This document shows, in pieces, positions 14,844 through 23,253 of a stretch of DNA of 31,840 nucleotides. The notes below the pieces were generated by a model. The model saw nothing but the letters and a program-made list of their open reading frames with translations. It had not been told where the DNA came from and ran no database searches. The DNA is from a virus: IMG/VR virus record IMGVR_UViG_3300031772_007818, positions 1-31,840 of that record, one strand, 5' to 3'. The translations under genes and the position numbers were made by a program. The stretch's first letter is position 1; every line of letters starts with the position of its first letter.

Positions 14844-17155
14844 TTAGCCTCCAACTGATACAGCAAGGATGGACGCCCTTGTGCTGCTTGCGGAACCTTG
14901 GCAACCTTGATGTCACCCTGTTGACAAAGCGTGTCGACGATCTTCTGAAACGTCTGCGCATCGAGTTTCATGCGCTTGAGCAGAACGCTATGCGGTAGCG
15001 TTCTATCCGGCGCGTTTCGAAGCTTCTCCACAAACTTCAGACAGTCCGCATGGAACGGGTTGTCCGCGACATGGCTCTGAGCCATGAAGAGCATTCGTTT
15101 CGTCTGGTGCATCACAAACTTCGTAGCCCACTCCATCGCCGCCAGGCTAATGCGTGGCGCTTCGTGGTTCTCGCTCACGGCATAGATAAGAGCGAGTTTG
15201 CGTGTCTGCTCACTGACACGGCCCCAGACAGTTGTGCCAACGGGGTCGCCAGCGGTTTCGGCACTTGCGTACTCGGCTTCGGCCTGCTCTCGCGTCTCAA
15301 CGAGGACGCGCTTTGCCTCATCGGTATGCTCAATAATGCGGGGCTCGGGATGCCATTTCTCAAGATTACCGGTTCCTGGCTGAAAGTCCGCCCACCACTT
15401 TGCAGTAGCAAGAATTCGCGGCGGCAAATCGAGTATCTTCGGCTCCTGACCTTTCGGGCGTGGTCCGCTTTCCAGAATGACCATGCGCGCGAAGAATCCA
15501 TTTGTGAGCATGCGCTCCGAGAGCGCCTCGTAATAATGGTTTGGAATCGCAGTACCGAAAATAACGAGGTTTGGCTGATCAATTGCCCCTGGCGGCTCTT
15601 TGCTGGCCTTGCGACGCATTGGGAACACGCTGTTCGATGCAGAATAGAGCGTGAGAAGCGTGCTCATCACGTTCTCATGCCGAGCGTCTTTGGCCTTGTT
15701 GATGGTCTGCAGCATGCCGTCAATTTCATCAGTCTGAAAGAGCATGGACGGCTTGATGAAGAGCGCGTCTTGAATGCCTTCGCCGGAAGCGAAACGTTCG
15801 CCAAGACAATCGCTCATGCCAACCTGGTAAACGATGCGAGTGTTGACTTTGCGCGGCCAGTCTTTTCCTGCCGCAGAATGAGCGAGCCCCAAGAGATAGA
15901 CATTGGTCCGATTGTCGCCGGGATCGCGCACCTTGCGGCCGGCCAGGAAAGCCTGCAAAGCCAGCGCGCCACAGAACGCCATCGTGACGTTTGGGTACGG
16001 TGCAGTCTCCAACGAGTAGTCCATCACTTCAGAGACAAAGCCAGGAATGCGCAATAGTTCTTCTGGCAAGGGTCCGGGGTCGGGCGGGCCGGACGGTTCT
16101 GCATCACGGCATTGTGGCGCGGACAGGTCAAAATGCGAGAGATCAACACCGTTCTCGTCCGCCTCACTTCCGAAGCCCTCGGCGCGTAAACTGCTCGCGG
16201 CGCTGGCAAAATCGCCACCGTGCTCGAGGTGTGCATAAACCGCGAATGGCGCGTATGCTTGCTGAGGCTCGAACGGCGTTGCATTCGACGAGAACACGTA
16301 GAACACGTTATTCTTGAGTGTTGCCGACCAGCCGTGCGTTTTGCCTGGTCTGCGCCAGTATTCGTTCTCGCCGCCTTTCACCAGCGTCCAGCCGTGCTCC
16401 AACAGGAGTGCTCGAACGTCGCCGCGCGCGTTGAAATCGTCGCCTGGACGGCACGTGGAAGAGGGCGCGTTTAGAGTGCCGGGTTGAGTGGGCGTTAATC
16501 CCACCGGCTCTGGCACGTACTCGTTCAACGACCAGGCCGCTTCAAGCAGGCTCTCGCGCTCGTCCGCAGTCAATACGGGCAACTTCGTGAAGTCGCCTTG
16601 GACGAGCACATAGCCAGATGATGGTGCGCAAAGAAACAACCCACCTTCCCCGCGCGTCTCGATTAGCGTGGGGATGATGTGCCAGCGTCCGTCTTTATCT
16701 CGACGTGGTATGTACTCCTTGCCGTGAAGTATGACCGGCTCATTGCTCTCTACAATCATCTTGCGCTGGGCCAGTTTGATGCTGCCGCAGATCGTCGCTT
16801 CACACCGGTAGGCGACATGGCGGCCACCCGACGGACTCGTTTCGATTACGAGTCTGTCCGCAAGCGCAGGGGCAATCTCCCTGGCGCGGTCGCACCATCC
16901 TGCGAAGGCCTCACCAGCAAGATCAAAATCGAGTATCTCCAAATGGCCTGAGACATTTCCAGCGATGATGCAGAGAGCCTCGGTGCCGCCGCCAAACCAC
17001 GCCTCGACTTCCGCTCTTGTGGGAAGTTGTGACTGGTAGGGCTTCCAGTGTTTTATCGCTGCATACTTCAGCCTCAGATGCGCTGGAAGCACGCTTAAGC
17101 CTGCATCGAGATATGCAAGCGCGGGGTCAAGGAGTTCTATGTGCGAGTCGCTCAT
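14837..17155 (-). CDS. Primase-polymerase / DUF3987-type replication protein
   Basis: A 772-aa replication protein. The N-terminus is a bifunctional primase-polymerase (AEP) domain: catalytic acids in LDFDLAG (Asp76, Asp78) and the SGGRHVAYR motif at 109-117 that binds the incoming nucleotide. The C-terminal half resembles DUF3987-type helicase-like domains. It has a P-loop-like GLAHSAAGKD (422-431) and an acidic FQTDEIDG (472-479), but the P-loop is not canonical. It presumably primes phage DNA synthesis and helps open the origin. I use the ATG at 17155, which overlaps the previous stop as ATGA; an in-frame start 28 codons earlier lies in the preceding gene. The likely origin lies directly after the gene. 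Confidence 0.85.
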   Translation of the reverse strand: MSDSHIELLDPALAYLDAGLSVLPAHLRLKYAAIKHWKPYQSQLPTRAEVEAWFGGGTEALCIIAGNVSGHLEILDFDLAGEAFAGWCDRAREIAPALADRLVIETSPSGGRHVAYRCEATICGSIKLAQRKMIVESNEPVILHGKEYIPRRDKDGRWHIIPTLIETRGEGGLFLCAPSSGYVLVQGDFTKLPVLTADERESLLEAAWSLNEYVPEPVGLTPTQPGTLNAPSSTCRPGDDFNARGDVRALLLEHGWTLVKGGENEYWRRPGKTHGWSATLKNNVFYVFSSNATPFEPQQAYAPFAVYAHLEHGGDFASAASSLRAEGFGSEADENGVDLSHFDLSAPQCRDAEPSGPPDPGPLPEELLRIPGFVSEVMDYSLETAPYPNVTMAFCGALALQAFLAGRKVRDPGDNRTNVYLLGLAHSAAGKDWPRKVNTRIVYQVGMSDCLGERFASGEGIQDALFIKPSMLFQTDEIDGMLQTINKAKDARHENVMSTLLTLYSASNSVFPMRRKASKEPPGAIDQPNLVIFGTAIPNHYYEALSERMLTNGFFARMVILESGPRPKGQEPKILDLPPRILATAKWWADFQPGTGNLEKWHPEPRIIEHTDEAKRVLVETREQAEAEYASAETAGDPVGTTVWGRVSEQTRKLALIYAVSENHEAPRISLAAMEWATKFVMHQTKRMLFMAQSHVADNPFHADCLKFVEKLRNAPDRTLPHSVLLKRMKLDAQTFQKIVDTLCQQGDIKVAKVPQAAQGRPSLLYQLEAKG

Positions 17156-17496
17156 GCCGTCTCTCTGTTGATCTGATGCGCCTTGGCCAGCGCGCGTGCA
17201 TATTGTGCGTCGCAGTCCGTTCGCGTCGGCTCGGAGCATTGCGCTGGCGTGTCAAAGACGCACCGCGACATGCCAGTTAGCAGACAGACGCGAAACGGTG
17301 CGTTGTCGCCCAGACTGCCGGAGTAGATTGTGATCAGATACCTTGCCGCCGCTCTTCTGCTCATTTCGAGAATTTGTCCCGACAACCATATGATTGCGCG
17401 GAGTTCATCCTTCGTCAGTTCGCTCAGGATTTCCGGTGAACCTCTTTTGAGCCATTCGAGTTGGTGAAAGTAGTCTGAAATATTCGGCTCACGCAT
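17152..17496 (-). CDS. Hypothetical phage protein
   Basis: A 114-aa protein I do not recognise. The first half is helical (DYFHQLEWLKRGSPEILSELTKDELRAIIWLSGQILEMSRRAAARYLI). The second half has three cysteines (VCLLTG, SRCVFD, AQCSEP) without a clear metal motif. It is coupled at both ends: its ATG overlaps the stop of the 52-aa gene and its stop overlaps the primase ATG. Being in the middle of the replication operon suggests an early role. Confidence 0.6.
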   Translation of the reverse strand: MREPNISDYFHQLEWLKRGSPEILSELTKDELRAIIWLSGQILEMSRRAAARYLITIYSGSLGDNAPFRVCLLTGMSRCVFDTPAQCSEPTRTDCDAQYARALAKAHQINRETA

Positions 17497-17647
17497 TGAC
17501 GGCAGTCCTCCGTTTCCTTGCAGGTCGGAATTTCTGATACTTGTCTAGGCTGATGATTTTCTTCGCTTTGCACTCATCCCATGCTTCTCGCCAACCTCGT
17601 AACCATGCGGCAAAACAGTTGACTGCGAATCTCACGATTATGTTCAT
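17489..17647 (-). CDS. Tiny basic phage protein (52 aa)
   Basis: A short gene with good evidence. Its ATG at 17647 overlaps the stop of the gene before it (ATGA), GAGGAGAGG lies upstream, and its own stop overlaps the ATG of the next gene. The peptide starts MNIIVRFAVNCFAAWLRGWR, an amphipathic or membrane-associating helix, and ends with a very basic tail (PARKRRTAV). Its function is unknown. The chain of overlaps makes it unlikely to be a chance frame. Confidence 0.6.
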   Translation of the reverse strand: MNIIVRFAVNCFAAWLRGWREAWDECKAKKIISLDKYQKFRPARKRRTAVNA

Positions 17648-17847
17648 TGGTGGCCTCTCCTCATAGACTCCAATTCCGCCTCCAAGTCCCTCAGTTCAGC
17701 CTCGTATTCCATCGTGAGGGTATCCCGCTCATCAGCTTCCAAATCAGGCCCATCGTCGTCGCCCTCTAACACGTCGTGTAAATGCCGTTTTATTTCTTTC
17801 ATCCGCGTGCGAATCTCCTGGCGGCGTTCCTGGTTGTCACAAATCAC
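17644..17847 (-). CDS. Small coiled-coil phage protein
   Basis: A 67-aa charged helical protein: basic first third (NQERRQEIRTRMKEIKRHL), an acidic middle (EGDDDGPDLEADERD) and a C-terminal helix (YEAELRDLEAELESMR). It probably forms a dimeric coiled coil. It starts at a GTG at 17847 with GAGGGG 8 nt upstream, 12 bases after the helicase stop, and ends in an ATGA overlap with the 52-aa gene. No family is recognised. Confidence 0.6.
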   Translation of the reverse strand: MICDNQERRQEIRTRMKEIKRHLHDVLEGDDDGPDLEADERDTLTMEYEAELRDLEAELESMRRGHQ

Positions 17848-17859
17848 GGAGTATTCCCC

Positions 17860-19572
17860 TCAGAAAGGTGCTTCTTCAGTTACAGGTTCCGATTCAATTA
17901 ACGGCTCCACCTGATCCCAACCCGGCTCGCGGTAGTCGGGTTTCTCGCCAAGTTCATAGTTGGCAATGCAGTCATACTTCTCGCCCGTTATATGGCGCAC
18001 GGTAATCTTTGTGGTTTCGCAGAGCGCTCCATGCTCGGCCAGATGAACTGCCTCCTCCACGTTAGTTGGCACCGGGAACACAGCAGATCGTTGCCGCCAC
18101 CATGCCTCGGCCTTGTGGCGGGCGTAACCAGTGTGCTCAAAGCAAACCCATTCGGATTGCCAACGGCGAAAGCCGATTCGATAATCAACACGCATCGTGG
18201 GCGGCGCGGTGAAGGCTGCTTCGATATTGTCAGCACGGGGTGAACCGTTGCGCTTGTGGTGAATCGAGTACGTCACTTCCAGCACTTCATAATCTGCCAC
18301 CGTGACCTGTCCGCTCAAAATTCCCGCTTCGCTAGCCTTGGCGTCATGCTTCTCTCGCTCCGGTTTAGGGAACTCATATCCGCAGTCCGGGCAGATCGTG
18401 TATCCGGCCGCTATCACGGCGTTGCATTGCGGACACTCCTTTGCGGGTGCCTCGCCAGTGTCACATTCACGCGCTTTGATTCGCAGTGCGTCCACAGGCC
18501 CGTGCCGCATGATATTTCCGCCGAAGTCCAGCACGAGGCAGTCCTTCTTGCCTTCGCACAGCCGAAAGCCGCGACCGACCATCTGGTAGTAGAGGCCCGG
18601 CGACATGGTGGGACGGAGTATCGCCACGCAGTCGATATTGGGCGCGTCAAAGCCAGTGGTTAACACATTGACGTTCACGAGGTACTTCAACCGCCCAGCG
18701 CGGAAGGCTTGGAGTATGCGGTCGCGCTCGAAGTCCAGCGTTTCACCGAAGACTGTTTCCGCGTGAGCGCCATAACCCGCGAGTTTCTGCGCTACGTGGT
18801 TCCCGTGTTGGACGCCGCTGGCGAAGATGAGACATGCTTTTCGGTCTTGCGTGTAATGCAAAATCTCGCGACAGGCCGACTCGACGAGAACATCACTGTC
18901 CATAAGAGACTCGACCTCGCTCGCGATGAATTCTCCGGCGCGGATGTGAAGTCCATCGGTGTCTACCTTGTCCTTACCAGCCTTGCTTCTTAGCGGGCAA
19001 AGGTATCCTTGCGTGATGAGTTCATGAACGCCCACCTCATAGCAGGTTGCGTTGAGTATATTCTCAGGCGCGCAGATCGGTCCTGTTGTCATTCGAAAGG
19101 GTGTCGCCGTGAGGCCGATGATGCGCAAGCGCGGATTGGCCGTTTTCAAGTCAGCCAAAAGCGTGCGGTACATCCCATCACCATCCGGTGGAATCATATG
19201 CGCCTCATCGATGATGACGAGATCGAAGCGGCCAAGGTCCAGAGCACGCTTGTAGATTGACTGCACTCCCGCAACAATAATGGGGTGATCCGTGTCGCGG
19301 CTCCGTAAGCCTGCTGAATAGACGCCGACCTGCAGCAGCATTTCCGGTGCGACTTGGCGAATCTTATCCACGGCCTGTTCAAGAAGTTCTTTCACATGTG
19401 CCACGATTAGGACGCGGCCTTGCCAGAGACCAACAGTGTCCTTGCAGATTTGGGCAAGCAAGGGAGTTTTGCCGCTGGCCGTTGGCAAAACAACACAGGG
19501 GTTGTCCTGACGTTCGCGCAGGTATCGATAAACAGCCGCAATGGCCTCTTGCTGGTATGGTCTCAATTGCAT
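17860..19572 (-). CDS. Superfamily 2 DEAD/DEAH-box helicase with zinc ribbon
   Basis: A 570-aa helicase. Motif I PTASGKT (30-36), motif II DEAH (122-125), motif III TAT (near 155) and motif VI QMVGRGFR (330-337) are all intact, so it should be an active ATP-driven DNA or RNA translocase. Residues 380-397 hold CPQC...CPDC, a zinc ribbon, and a ~170-residue C-terminal region follows. It resembles phage helicases of the SSL2/UvsW type, which remodel branched DNA during recombination. It starts 1 base after the RusA stop (TGA, A, ATG), so with RusA it may process Holliday junctions and forks. Confidence 0.9.
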   Translation of the reverse strand: MQLRPYQQEAIAAVYRYLRERQDNPCVVLPTASGKTPLLAQICKDTVGLWQGRVLIVAHVKELLEQAVDKIRQVAPEMLLQVGVYSAGLRSRDTDHPIIVAGVQSIYKRALDLGRFDLVIIDEAHMIPPDGDGMYRTLLADLKTANPRLRIIGLTATPFRMTTGPICAPENILNATCYEVGVHELITQGYLCPLRSKAGKDKVDTDGLHIRAGEFIASEVESLMDSDVLVESACREILHYTQDRKACLIFASGVQHGNHVAQKLAGYGAHAETVFGETLDFERDRILQAFRAGRLKYLVNVNVLTTGFDAPNIDCVAILRPTMSPGLYYQMVGRGFRLCEGKKDCLVLDFGGNIMRHGPVDALRIKARECDTGEAPAKECPQCNAVIAAGYTICPDCGYEFPKPEREKHDAKASEAGILSGQVTVADYEVLEVTYSIHHKRNGSPRADNIEAAFTAPPTMRVDYRIGFRRWQSEWVCFEHTGYARHKAEAWWRQRSAVFPVPTNVEEAVHLAEHGALCETTKITVRHITGEKYDCIANYELGEKPDYREPGWDQVEPLIESEPVTEEAPF

Positions 19573-19573
19573 T

Positions 19574-19927
19574 TCACTGGTTTGCGATAGTGTTTATGCT
19601 GACAATTACCTTGCCGCCTGGAAATGTGGTGCGGCGGCGGATGTGAATGTCATCAATCTGGCTGTCATCGCGGTACACACCGCCGTGCTGAATCGCGTCA
19701 AATAGACTTTTTTGAACGTTGTCGATATCGCGTCTCCGGTGGTCCGGCGGGTAAACATCAACTTCCACCGTAAGAGGCCCGTCCATCCGACGCAGCCCCC
19801 GCGCCGCGAGGATCGAAACGACGCGTGCGCGAAATTTCCGACCCTCGCGGCTGATGAGCGTTCTGCCGCGCCATCTGCGGTAGTAATGATTCACCGACGG
19901 AGGAAACGGCAGCTCGAGCAGAATCAT
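19574..19927 (-). CDS. rusA: RusA-family Holliday junction resolvase
   Basis: A 117-aa nuclease that cuts four-way DNA junctions. It starts with the family's LLELPFPPSVNHYY motif. The catalytic aspartates lie in RRDIDNVQKSLFDAI (Asp67 and Asp69) and in YRDDSQI (Asp88 within it), and the end is PGGKVIVSI. I use the ATG at 19927 because it overlaps the stop of the DUF669 gene (ATGA). A start four codons upstream is possible. In phages RusA clears branched DNA before packaging. Confidence 0.9.
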   Translation of the reverse strand: MILLELPFPPSVNHYYRRWRGRTLISREGRKFRARVVSILAARGLRRMDGPLTVEVDVYPPDHRRRDIDNVQKSLFDAIQHGGVYRDDSQIDDIHIRRRTTFPGGKVIVSINTIANQ

Positions 19928-20388
19928 TTGCGCGCCCATGGGGCTGCGGCCTGCTGTGCGGGCGGTTGGGCTGGTTTCGCTGCGTTCGTGGTTTCACGCT
20001 TTGCGTAGCCAGTCGCCTCGTTGACCACGTCGCCGGTGTCCTCGCGTTTCTTGCACTTCACTTTGACGACCAGCGGAATGTTGTGCAACTCCGCGCTGTC
20101 GCCCGGCGTCATCACGCCGACTGCATGACAAATCGCCGAGAGCTGCGCACGCGCGATTTTGACCGTCTGCTGGTTGGGATGGTCCAGGCACAGCCGCGCC
20201 CAGACCATGCGGTCCTTGTACTCGCCTTCGAGGATGGTGAACGTCAGTTGCAGATAGTTGCCGCTGCCGTTCTTGGTGGGCTTGGCTTCCGACTCGGTAA
20301 TTGCCGCGACGTATTTGCCAGCGGGGATCGGGTCAAAAGATACGTTCGGTTCCACTTGGTTAGCGTTGAATCCGTTGAGATGTGCCAT
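19924..20388 (-). CDS. DUF669 protein, probable single-strand-binding partner
   Basis: A 154-aa protein of the DUF669 type, which accompanies Sak4-like ATPases in phages and is thought to bind single-stranded DNA. Core features are FDPIPAGKYVAAITESEAKPTKNGSGNYLQLTFTILEGEYKDRMVW, an OB-fold-like run of strands, then helices (QQTVKIARAQLSAICHAVGV). The C-terminus is a Pro/Ala/Gln-rich flexible tail ending in WARK. The gene follows the ATPase by 3 bases, consistent with a complex of the two products. Confidence 0.85.
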   Translation of the reverse strand: MAHLNGFNANQVEPNVSFDPIPAGKYVAAITESEAKPTKNGSGNYLQLTFTILEGEYKDRMVWARLCLDHPNQQTVKIARAQLSAICHAVGVMTPGDSAELHNIPLVVKVKCKKREDTGDVVNEATGYAKRETTNAAKPAQPPAQQAAAPWARK

Positions 20389-20391
20389 TGG

Positions 20392-21174
20392 TCAGTTCTC
20401 CTGGGGATTGAGGTTGATGGGGTTCACGATTGCATCCATGATTGCCTGCCACGACAGTGGCAACTCCGCAGGCATGGAGTAACGATTCTTCGCCACGCAG
20501 GCGGGCGAGCCGACGCAGCGCAGGATGCGTTCGCCGCCGTCCTTTCCGAGACCGGCAGCTATTGTGCGGTCGCGCCCGAAACCGGTGTCTTCCGTTTTGG
20601 TGATGATCTTACGCGTGGCAAAGAGCACTGCGTCGGCCCATTCTGTCACGACTGCTGTAGCGTGGCGGTTCAGGCGTGGGGAATACCGGTCGTATGCCAT
20701 TGCCTCGGGGTCTTCGTATCTCTCGACTCTCGCGTGCGCCAAAAGGATGACGCACATTCCGCGCGTGAAGCGCAGTTCATTCAGGTCGGCCAGCATATTG
20801 CGCCAGTGGTTGAGCGCGTGCGTGTAGCCCTTGGCGTAGCCGCCATCCACCTTCTCGATGCAGGAGACGCCGTACTGCTCGCACAGAGCGTCCCAGATGA
20901 GCCGCTCGAGCCAGTCGAGAGAATCAATTATCACGGTCTCGTAGTCGTGCTTCTGGTGAATCAGTTCCTGAATCGCGGCTTGCACGTCGTCGAAACGCTT
21001 GGCCAGCGGAAAACTGTTGCATGCGATCTGGTCGAGGCCGTCCTCGGTCGCGATGAAAATCGGTTTGGGGGCTTGCGCGGCGGTGGTGCTTTTGCCGATG
21101 CCCTCCGTGCCGTAAATCAAGATTCTTGGCGGTGTCTGACGCCTGCCACTGTGGACTTGTTCAAGCATTGACAT
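20392..21174 (-). CDS. RecA-like phage ATPase (Sak4-type recombinase)
   Basis: A 260-aa protein with Walker A YGTEGIGKST (21-30) and Walker B TVIIDSLDW (80-88). The later part (ADLNELRFTRGMCVILLAHARVERYEDPEA, then EWADAVLFATRK) is typical of the AAA_24/Sak4 phage nucleotide-binding family, which is related to the RecA core and promotes single-strand annealing or strand exchange. Paired with DUF669 and RusA it makes a recombination module. The ATG at 21174 follows GGAGGAACCCA and overlaps the sigma gene by 14 nt. Promoter-like repeat copy 2 lies 36 bp upstream, so it may have its own transcript. Confidence 0.88.
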   Translation of the reverse strand: MSMLEQVHSGRRQTPPRILIYGTEGIGKSTTAAQAPKPIFIATEDGLDQIACNSFPLAKRFDDVQAAIQELIHQKHDYETVIIDSLDWLERLIWDALCEQYGVSCIEKVDGGYAKGYTHALNHWRNMLADLNELRFTRGMCVILLAHARVERYEDPEAMAYDRYSPRLNRHATAVVTEWADAVLFATRKIITKTEDTGFGRDRTIAAGLGKDGGERILRCVGSPACVAKNRYSMPAELPLSWQAIMDAIVNPINLNPQEN

Positions 21175-21874
21175 TGGGTTCCTCCGTGTGATGGTTTAGT
21201 GATGTGCCCCTACCTTCTATATCTCCACGAGTGGCGAATTTGCCGCCTGGATTTTGGGGAGATTGCGTGTTTTCACCCAGAAAATGCATTCTGATGTTGG
21301 CAATGATGCGATAAATTGAATTGCGGTGAATGCCCAGCACCCGCGCGGCTTCGGGCGGAGAGAGGAACATAAGAAGTTCGCATGCCTCTCGCAGTTTGGA
21401 AGGCAGTTGCGAAAGCATCTCTTCCGTGTCGACGCGAAGAGCGACTTCGTCGAAATTCTCCGTGAAGGCAAATTCTTCGCGGTATTCGACGTGTGAATCG
21501 CCCTCGTCAGAGTCGCAGGAACACTCATCGTCCGGCAAGGGACACGGTTCATGCTTGCGCTGCAACATTTCATCGCGAATGAAATGCTTCACGTAGAGGT
21601 CCAGGACACGGCTGGCGAAGGTGTGCCACTGCGTCCTCGCGCGGTTGAACCGCGCTTTGGCCTGAAGGAGTTCAAGCCTCATGTCCTGTTCGATGTCATC
21701 GCGGCGGTCGTCATCAAGACCGAGATGCTTTGCCAGTTGATTTGCCTGGTATGTGATCCTTTTGACGATGTAGACGTCGAACAGTTCTTCAGGCAACAGG
21801 GGAGAGGGGTGCGAAGAAAGAGGAGTGGTATCGAAACATTTGGCAGTTCCACGCCGGTTTTGGGTCGTGATCAT
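21161..21874 (-). CDS. Phage sigma-70-like transcription factor
   Basis: A 237-aa protein. Residues about 50-105 resemble sigma region 2 (DDDRRDDIEQDMRLELLQAKARFNR...HTFASRVLDLYVKHFIRDE). Residues about 150-198 are a region 4 helix-turn-helix (LPSKLREACELLMFLSPPEAARVLGIHRNSIYRIIANIRMHF). An acidic, cysteine-containing linker (CPLPDDECSCDSDEGD) joins them. There is no region 1 or 3, as in ECF-type factors. It may direct host polymerase to phage promoters. I use the ATG at 21874, behind GAAAGGCGTGACA; the frame stays open upstream only to a poor TTG. The ~35 C-terminal residues overlap repeat copy 2. The terminator-like hairpin in the leader suggests control by attenuation. Confidence 0.8.
   Translation of the reverse strand: MITTQNRRGTAKCFDTTPLSSHPSPLLPEELFDVYIVKRITYQANQLAKHLGLDDDRRDDIEQDMRLELLQAKARFNRARTQWHTFASRVLDLYVKHFIRDEMLQRKHEPCPLPDDECSCDSDEGDSHVEYREEFAFTENFDEVALRVDTEEMLSQLPSKLREACELLMFLSPPEAARVLGIHRNSIYRIIANIRMHFLGENTQSPQNPGGKFATRGDIEGRGTSLNHHTEEPNVNA
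21210..21246 (-). promoter_or_regulatory. Phage-specific promoter-like repeat, copy 2
   Basis: Minus-strand reading: GCGGCAAA, seven bases, CTCGTGGAGA, TATAGAAG, GTAG. The 22-base right block is identical in all three copies. This copy lies inside the 3' end of the sigma gene, where it is read as GGKFATRGDIEGRGTS, and 36 bp before the ATPase start. It would allow the recombination/replication genes to be transcribed separately from the sigma gene. Confidence 0.6.
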
Positions 21875-21900
21875 TGTCACGCCTTTCTCGTGCTGTGCAC

Positions 21901-21948
21901 GAAAAAGGCTCGCTGAAGAACACCGGCGGGAGCGCTTCAGCGAGCCTT
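21901..21948 (-). terminator. Strong hairpin with T-run ahead of the sigma gene (terminator or attenuator)
   Basis: AAGGCTCGCTGAAG (21905-21918) is the exact reverse complement of CTTCAGCGAGCCTT (21935-21948), a 14-bp perfect stem with a 16-nt loop. On the minus strand it is followed by TTTTTC, a standard intrinsic terminator. It ends the cargo operon (stop at 22051). Only 27 bp remain to the sigma ATG, too little for a separate promoter. So the sigma gene is probably read through this hairpin, by leakage or by regulated antitermination. Confidence 0.75.
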
Positions 21949-21994
21949 GTAATGTGATTTCACCTCGCCGGTTTTCGCTCGCTACCGGCAAGGC

Positions 21995-22031
21995 GTCACA
22001 TCAGGCGTGATAAAATCACGTTCGGCGTGAT
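21995..22031. promoter_or_regulatory. Tandem dyad operator upstream of the sigma gene
   Basis: On the plus strand: GTCACA-TCAGG-CGTGAT, AAA, ATCACG-TTCGG-CGTGAT. CGTGAT and ATCACG alternate with 3- and 5-base gaps, giving one perfect dyad (ATCACG N5 CGTGAT) beside an imperfect one, plus a dyad across the AAA. Such arrays bind dimeric repressors cooperatively. It lies between the cargo stop and the sigma leader. Confidence 0.55.
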
Positions 22032-22050
22032 TTACGTGTTTTTCATGTTG

Positions 22051-23253
22051 TCATAGCACCCAATCTCTGGGGTCTGTAGGTTTGTACCTCATAGTCGTTC
22101 CAGTGGTTATGCCATTGCGGAAGTGAGACGCCAGCGCAGAACAGTTTTTTTCACAAATTCCATAAACACGTTTTATTGAACCGTAGATTGCCCTGTAAAT
22201 GCGATCTGGGTCATTCGACATCTTTCGTTTGCGCCCACCTAGGCCGTGCGAATTCAGCAGGGTTGAAGCCAGCACATTCATGTCTTCTTGTACCTGTTCA
22301 ATTTGACCGATGTCCCCATTGCTACGGGCGTTTTCCATATCTTCCTGAAGTTCCTGCAATTTTCTGCTGTAATCCTGAAAGGCCGTATCATCCAGTACTA
22401 CGCCGGTATCGCCTGCAGCCCGCACACGATTATCGCCAGTGATGTTGGCTTCCATTTCTACGACGGGCACATCACGTCCTTCGTATAAGAGCAAGTAATG
22501 GATATAATCTAGGCCATCCAAGTTGGGTACAGAGGCAGGCTGTCCCTCAAACCGGATTGTCCATCCGCCGTTTTCTTTGCGGAACACGTTGGGTGACGGA
22601 GCGGGCACAAGCGTACCCGGCATGGCCAGCATGATGAACGACTCGCGGTATCCGGCCCACGCGTCGTTAGCATGCCAAGCTTCTGTTATGATTTTATCCA
22701 ATGGTACAAGCAGGCTGTCATGCTTTCGCATCATCTCAACGGACGGCGACCAGAAGGTCCGCGTGGGTGTTAGCGCGAGGAAAGGCCGGTTCATTTCCAG
22801 TATCACCTGTCTGAGATCGGCCTCCAGGTCATGTTCAGAAGGAGAAAGGAAAAGAACGACGGCGAACTCGCTGCCGCTCTTTGGCGAGAACCAACCAACG
22901 CGATAAATGCGGGGCGAAATCCGTTCGTACATGACCCGCACGCCCAACGCCTGTGCAACAGCGGCGGCAATCTTGTCGACGGGCAATTCATACAGAACCA
23001 CGTCTGCGGCGCTCAACTCAATGCGCGTATCTTCATCTTCACGGCTTACGGCTACAAGCGACCCATTGCGATGGCGTATCACGCTGAGAAGTAGTCCGAA
23101 CGGGTTCGGATTCGGGTACGACGTCGCGGATTTGCCTGTGGGCCTGAGCATCTGATTCACCACGTCAAACGCACCGCCTGTTCGTTGCCGCCATTCTTCG
23201 AGGACGGCAACTGCGGGATTCCGCGATTCAAGGAATTTCCAGAACTTCTGCAA
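22051..23253 (-). CDS. Cargo protein B: unknown N-terminus plus winged-helix-like signalling domain
   Basis: About 400 aa. The N-terminal half (GGAFDVVNQMLRPTG, FGLLLSVIRHRNGSLVAVSRE, ARVMYERISPR-like VRVMYERISPRIYRVGWFSPKSG) matches nothing I know. The C-terminal ~175 residues resemble a domain I recall at the end of large bacterial ATPases and transcriptional activators. It has FRKENGGWTIRFEGQ, DGLDYIHYLLLYEGRDV, then a helical DYSRKLQELQEDMENARSNGDIGQIEQVQEDM, GLGGRKRKM, DPDRIYRAIYGSIKRV and a final TTGTTMRYKP. I start it at a TTG at 23253, since AGGAGG lies 9 nt before it. An ATG at 23262 sits directly against that site and is less likely. It overlaps cargo gene A by 26 nt, so the two are co-translated. 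Confidence 0.65.
   Translation of the reverse strand: MQKFWKFLESRNPAVAVLEEWRQRTGGAFDVVNQMLRPTGKSATSYPNPNPFGLLLSVIRHRNGSLVAVSREDEDTRIELSAADVVLYELPVDKIAAAVAQALGVRVMYERISPRIYRVGWFSPKSGSEFAVVLFLSPSEHDLEADLRQVILEMNRPFLALTPTRTFWSPSVEMMRKHDSLLVPLDKIITEAWHANDAWAGYRESFIMLAMPGTLVPAPSPNVFRKENGGWTIRFEGQPASVPNLDGLDYIHYLLLYEGRDVPVVEMEANITGDNRVRAAGDTGVVLDDTAFQDYSRKLQELQEDMENARSNGDIGQIEQVQEDMNVLASTLLNSHGLGGRKRKMSNDPDRIYRAIYGSIKRVYGICEKNCSALASHFRNGITTGTTMRYKPTDPRDWVL

Noticed and set aside
14416-14961. Minus-strand open frames through the repeat region
   Set aside because: They run through the GGGTGAAAG repeats and A/T tract, giving Lys/Tyr/Phe low-complexity sequence, and overlap the primase end. Fragments such as EIERLRAWEQPQE look coding-like but lack a start and ribosome site.
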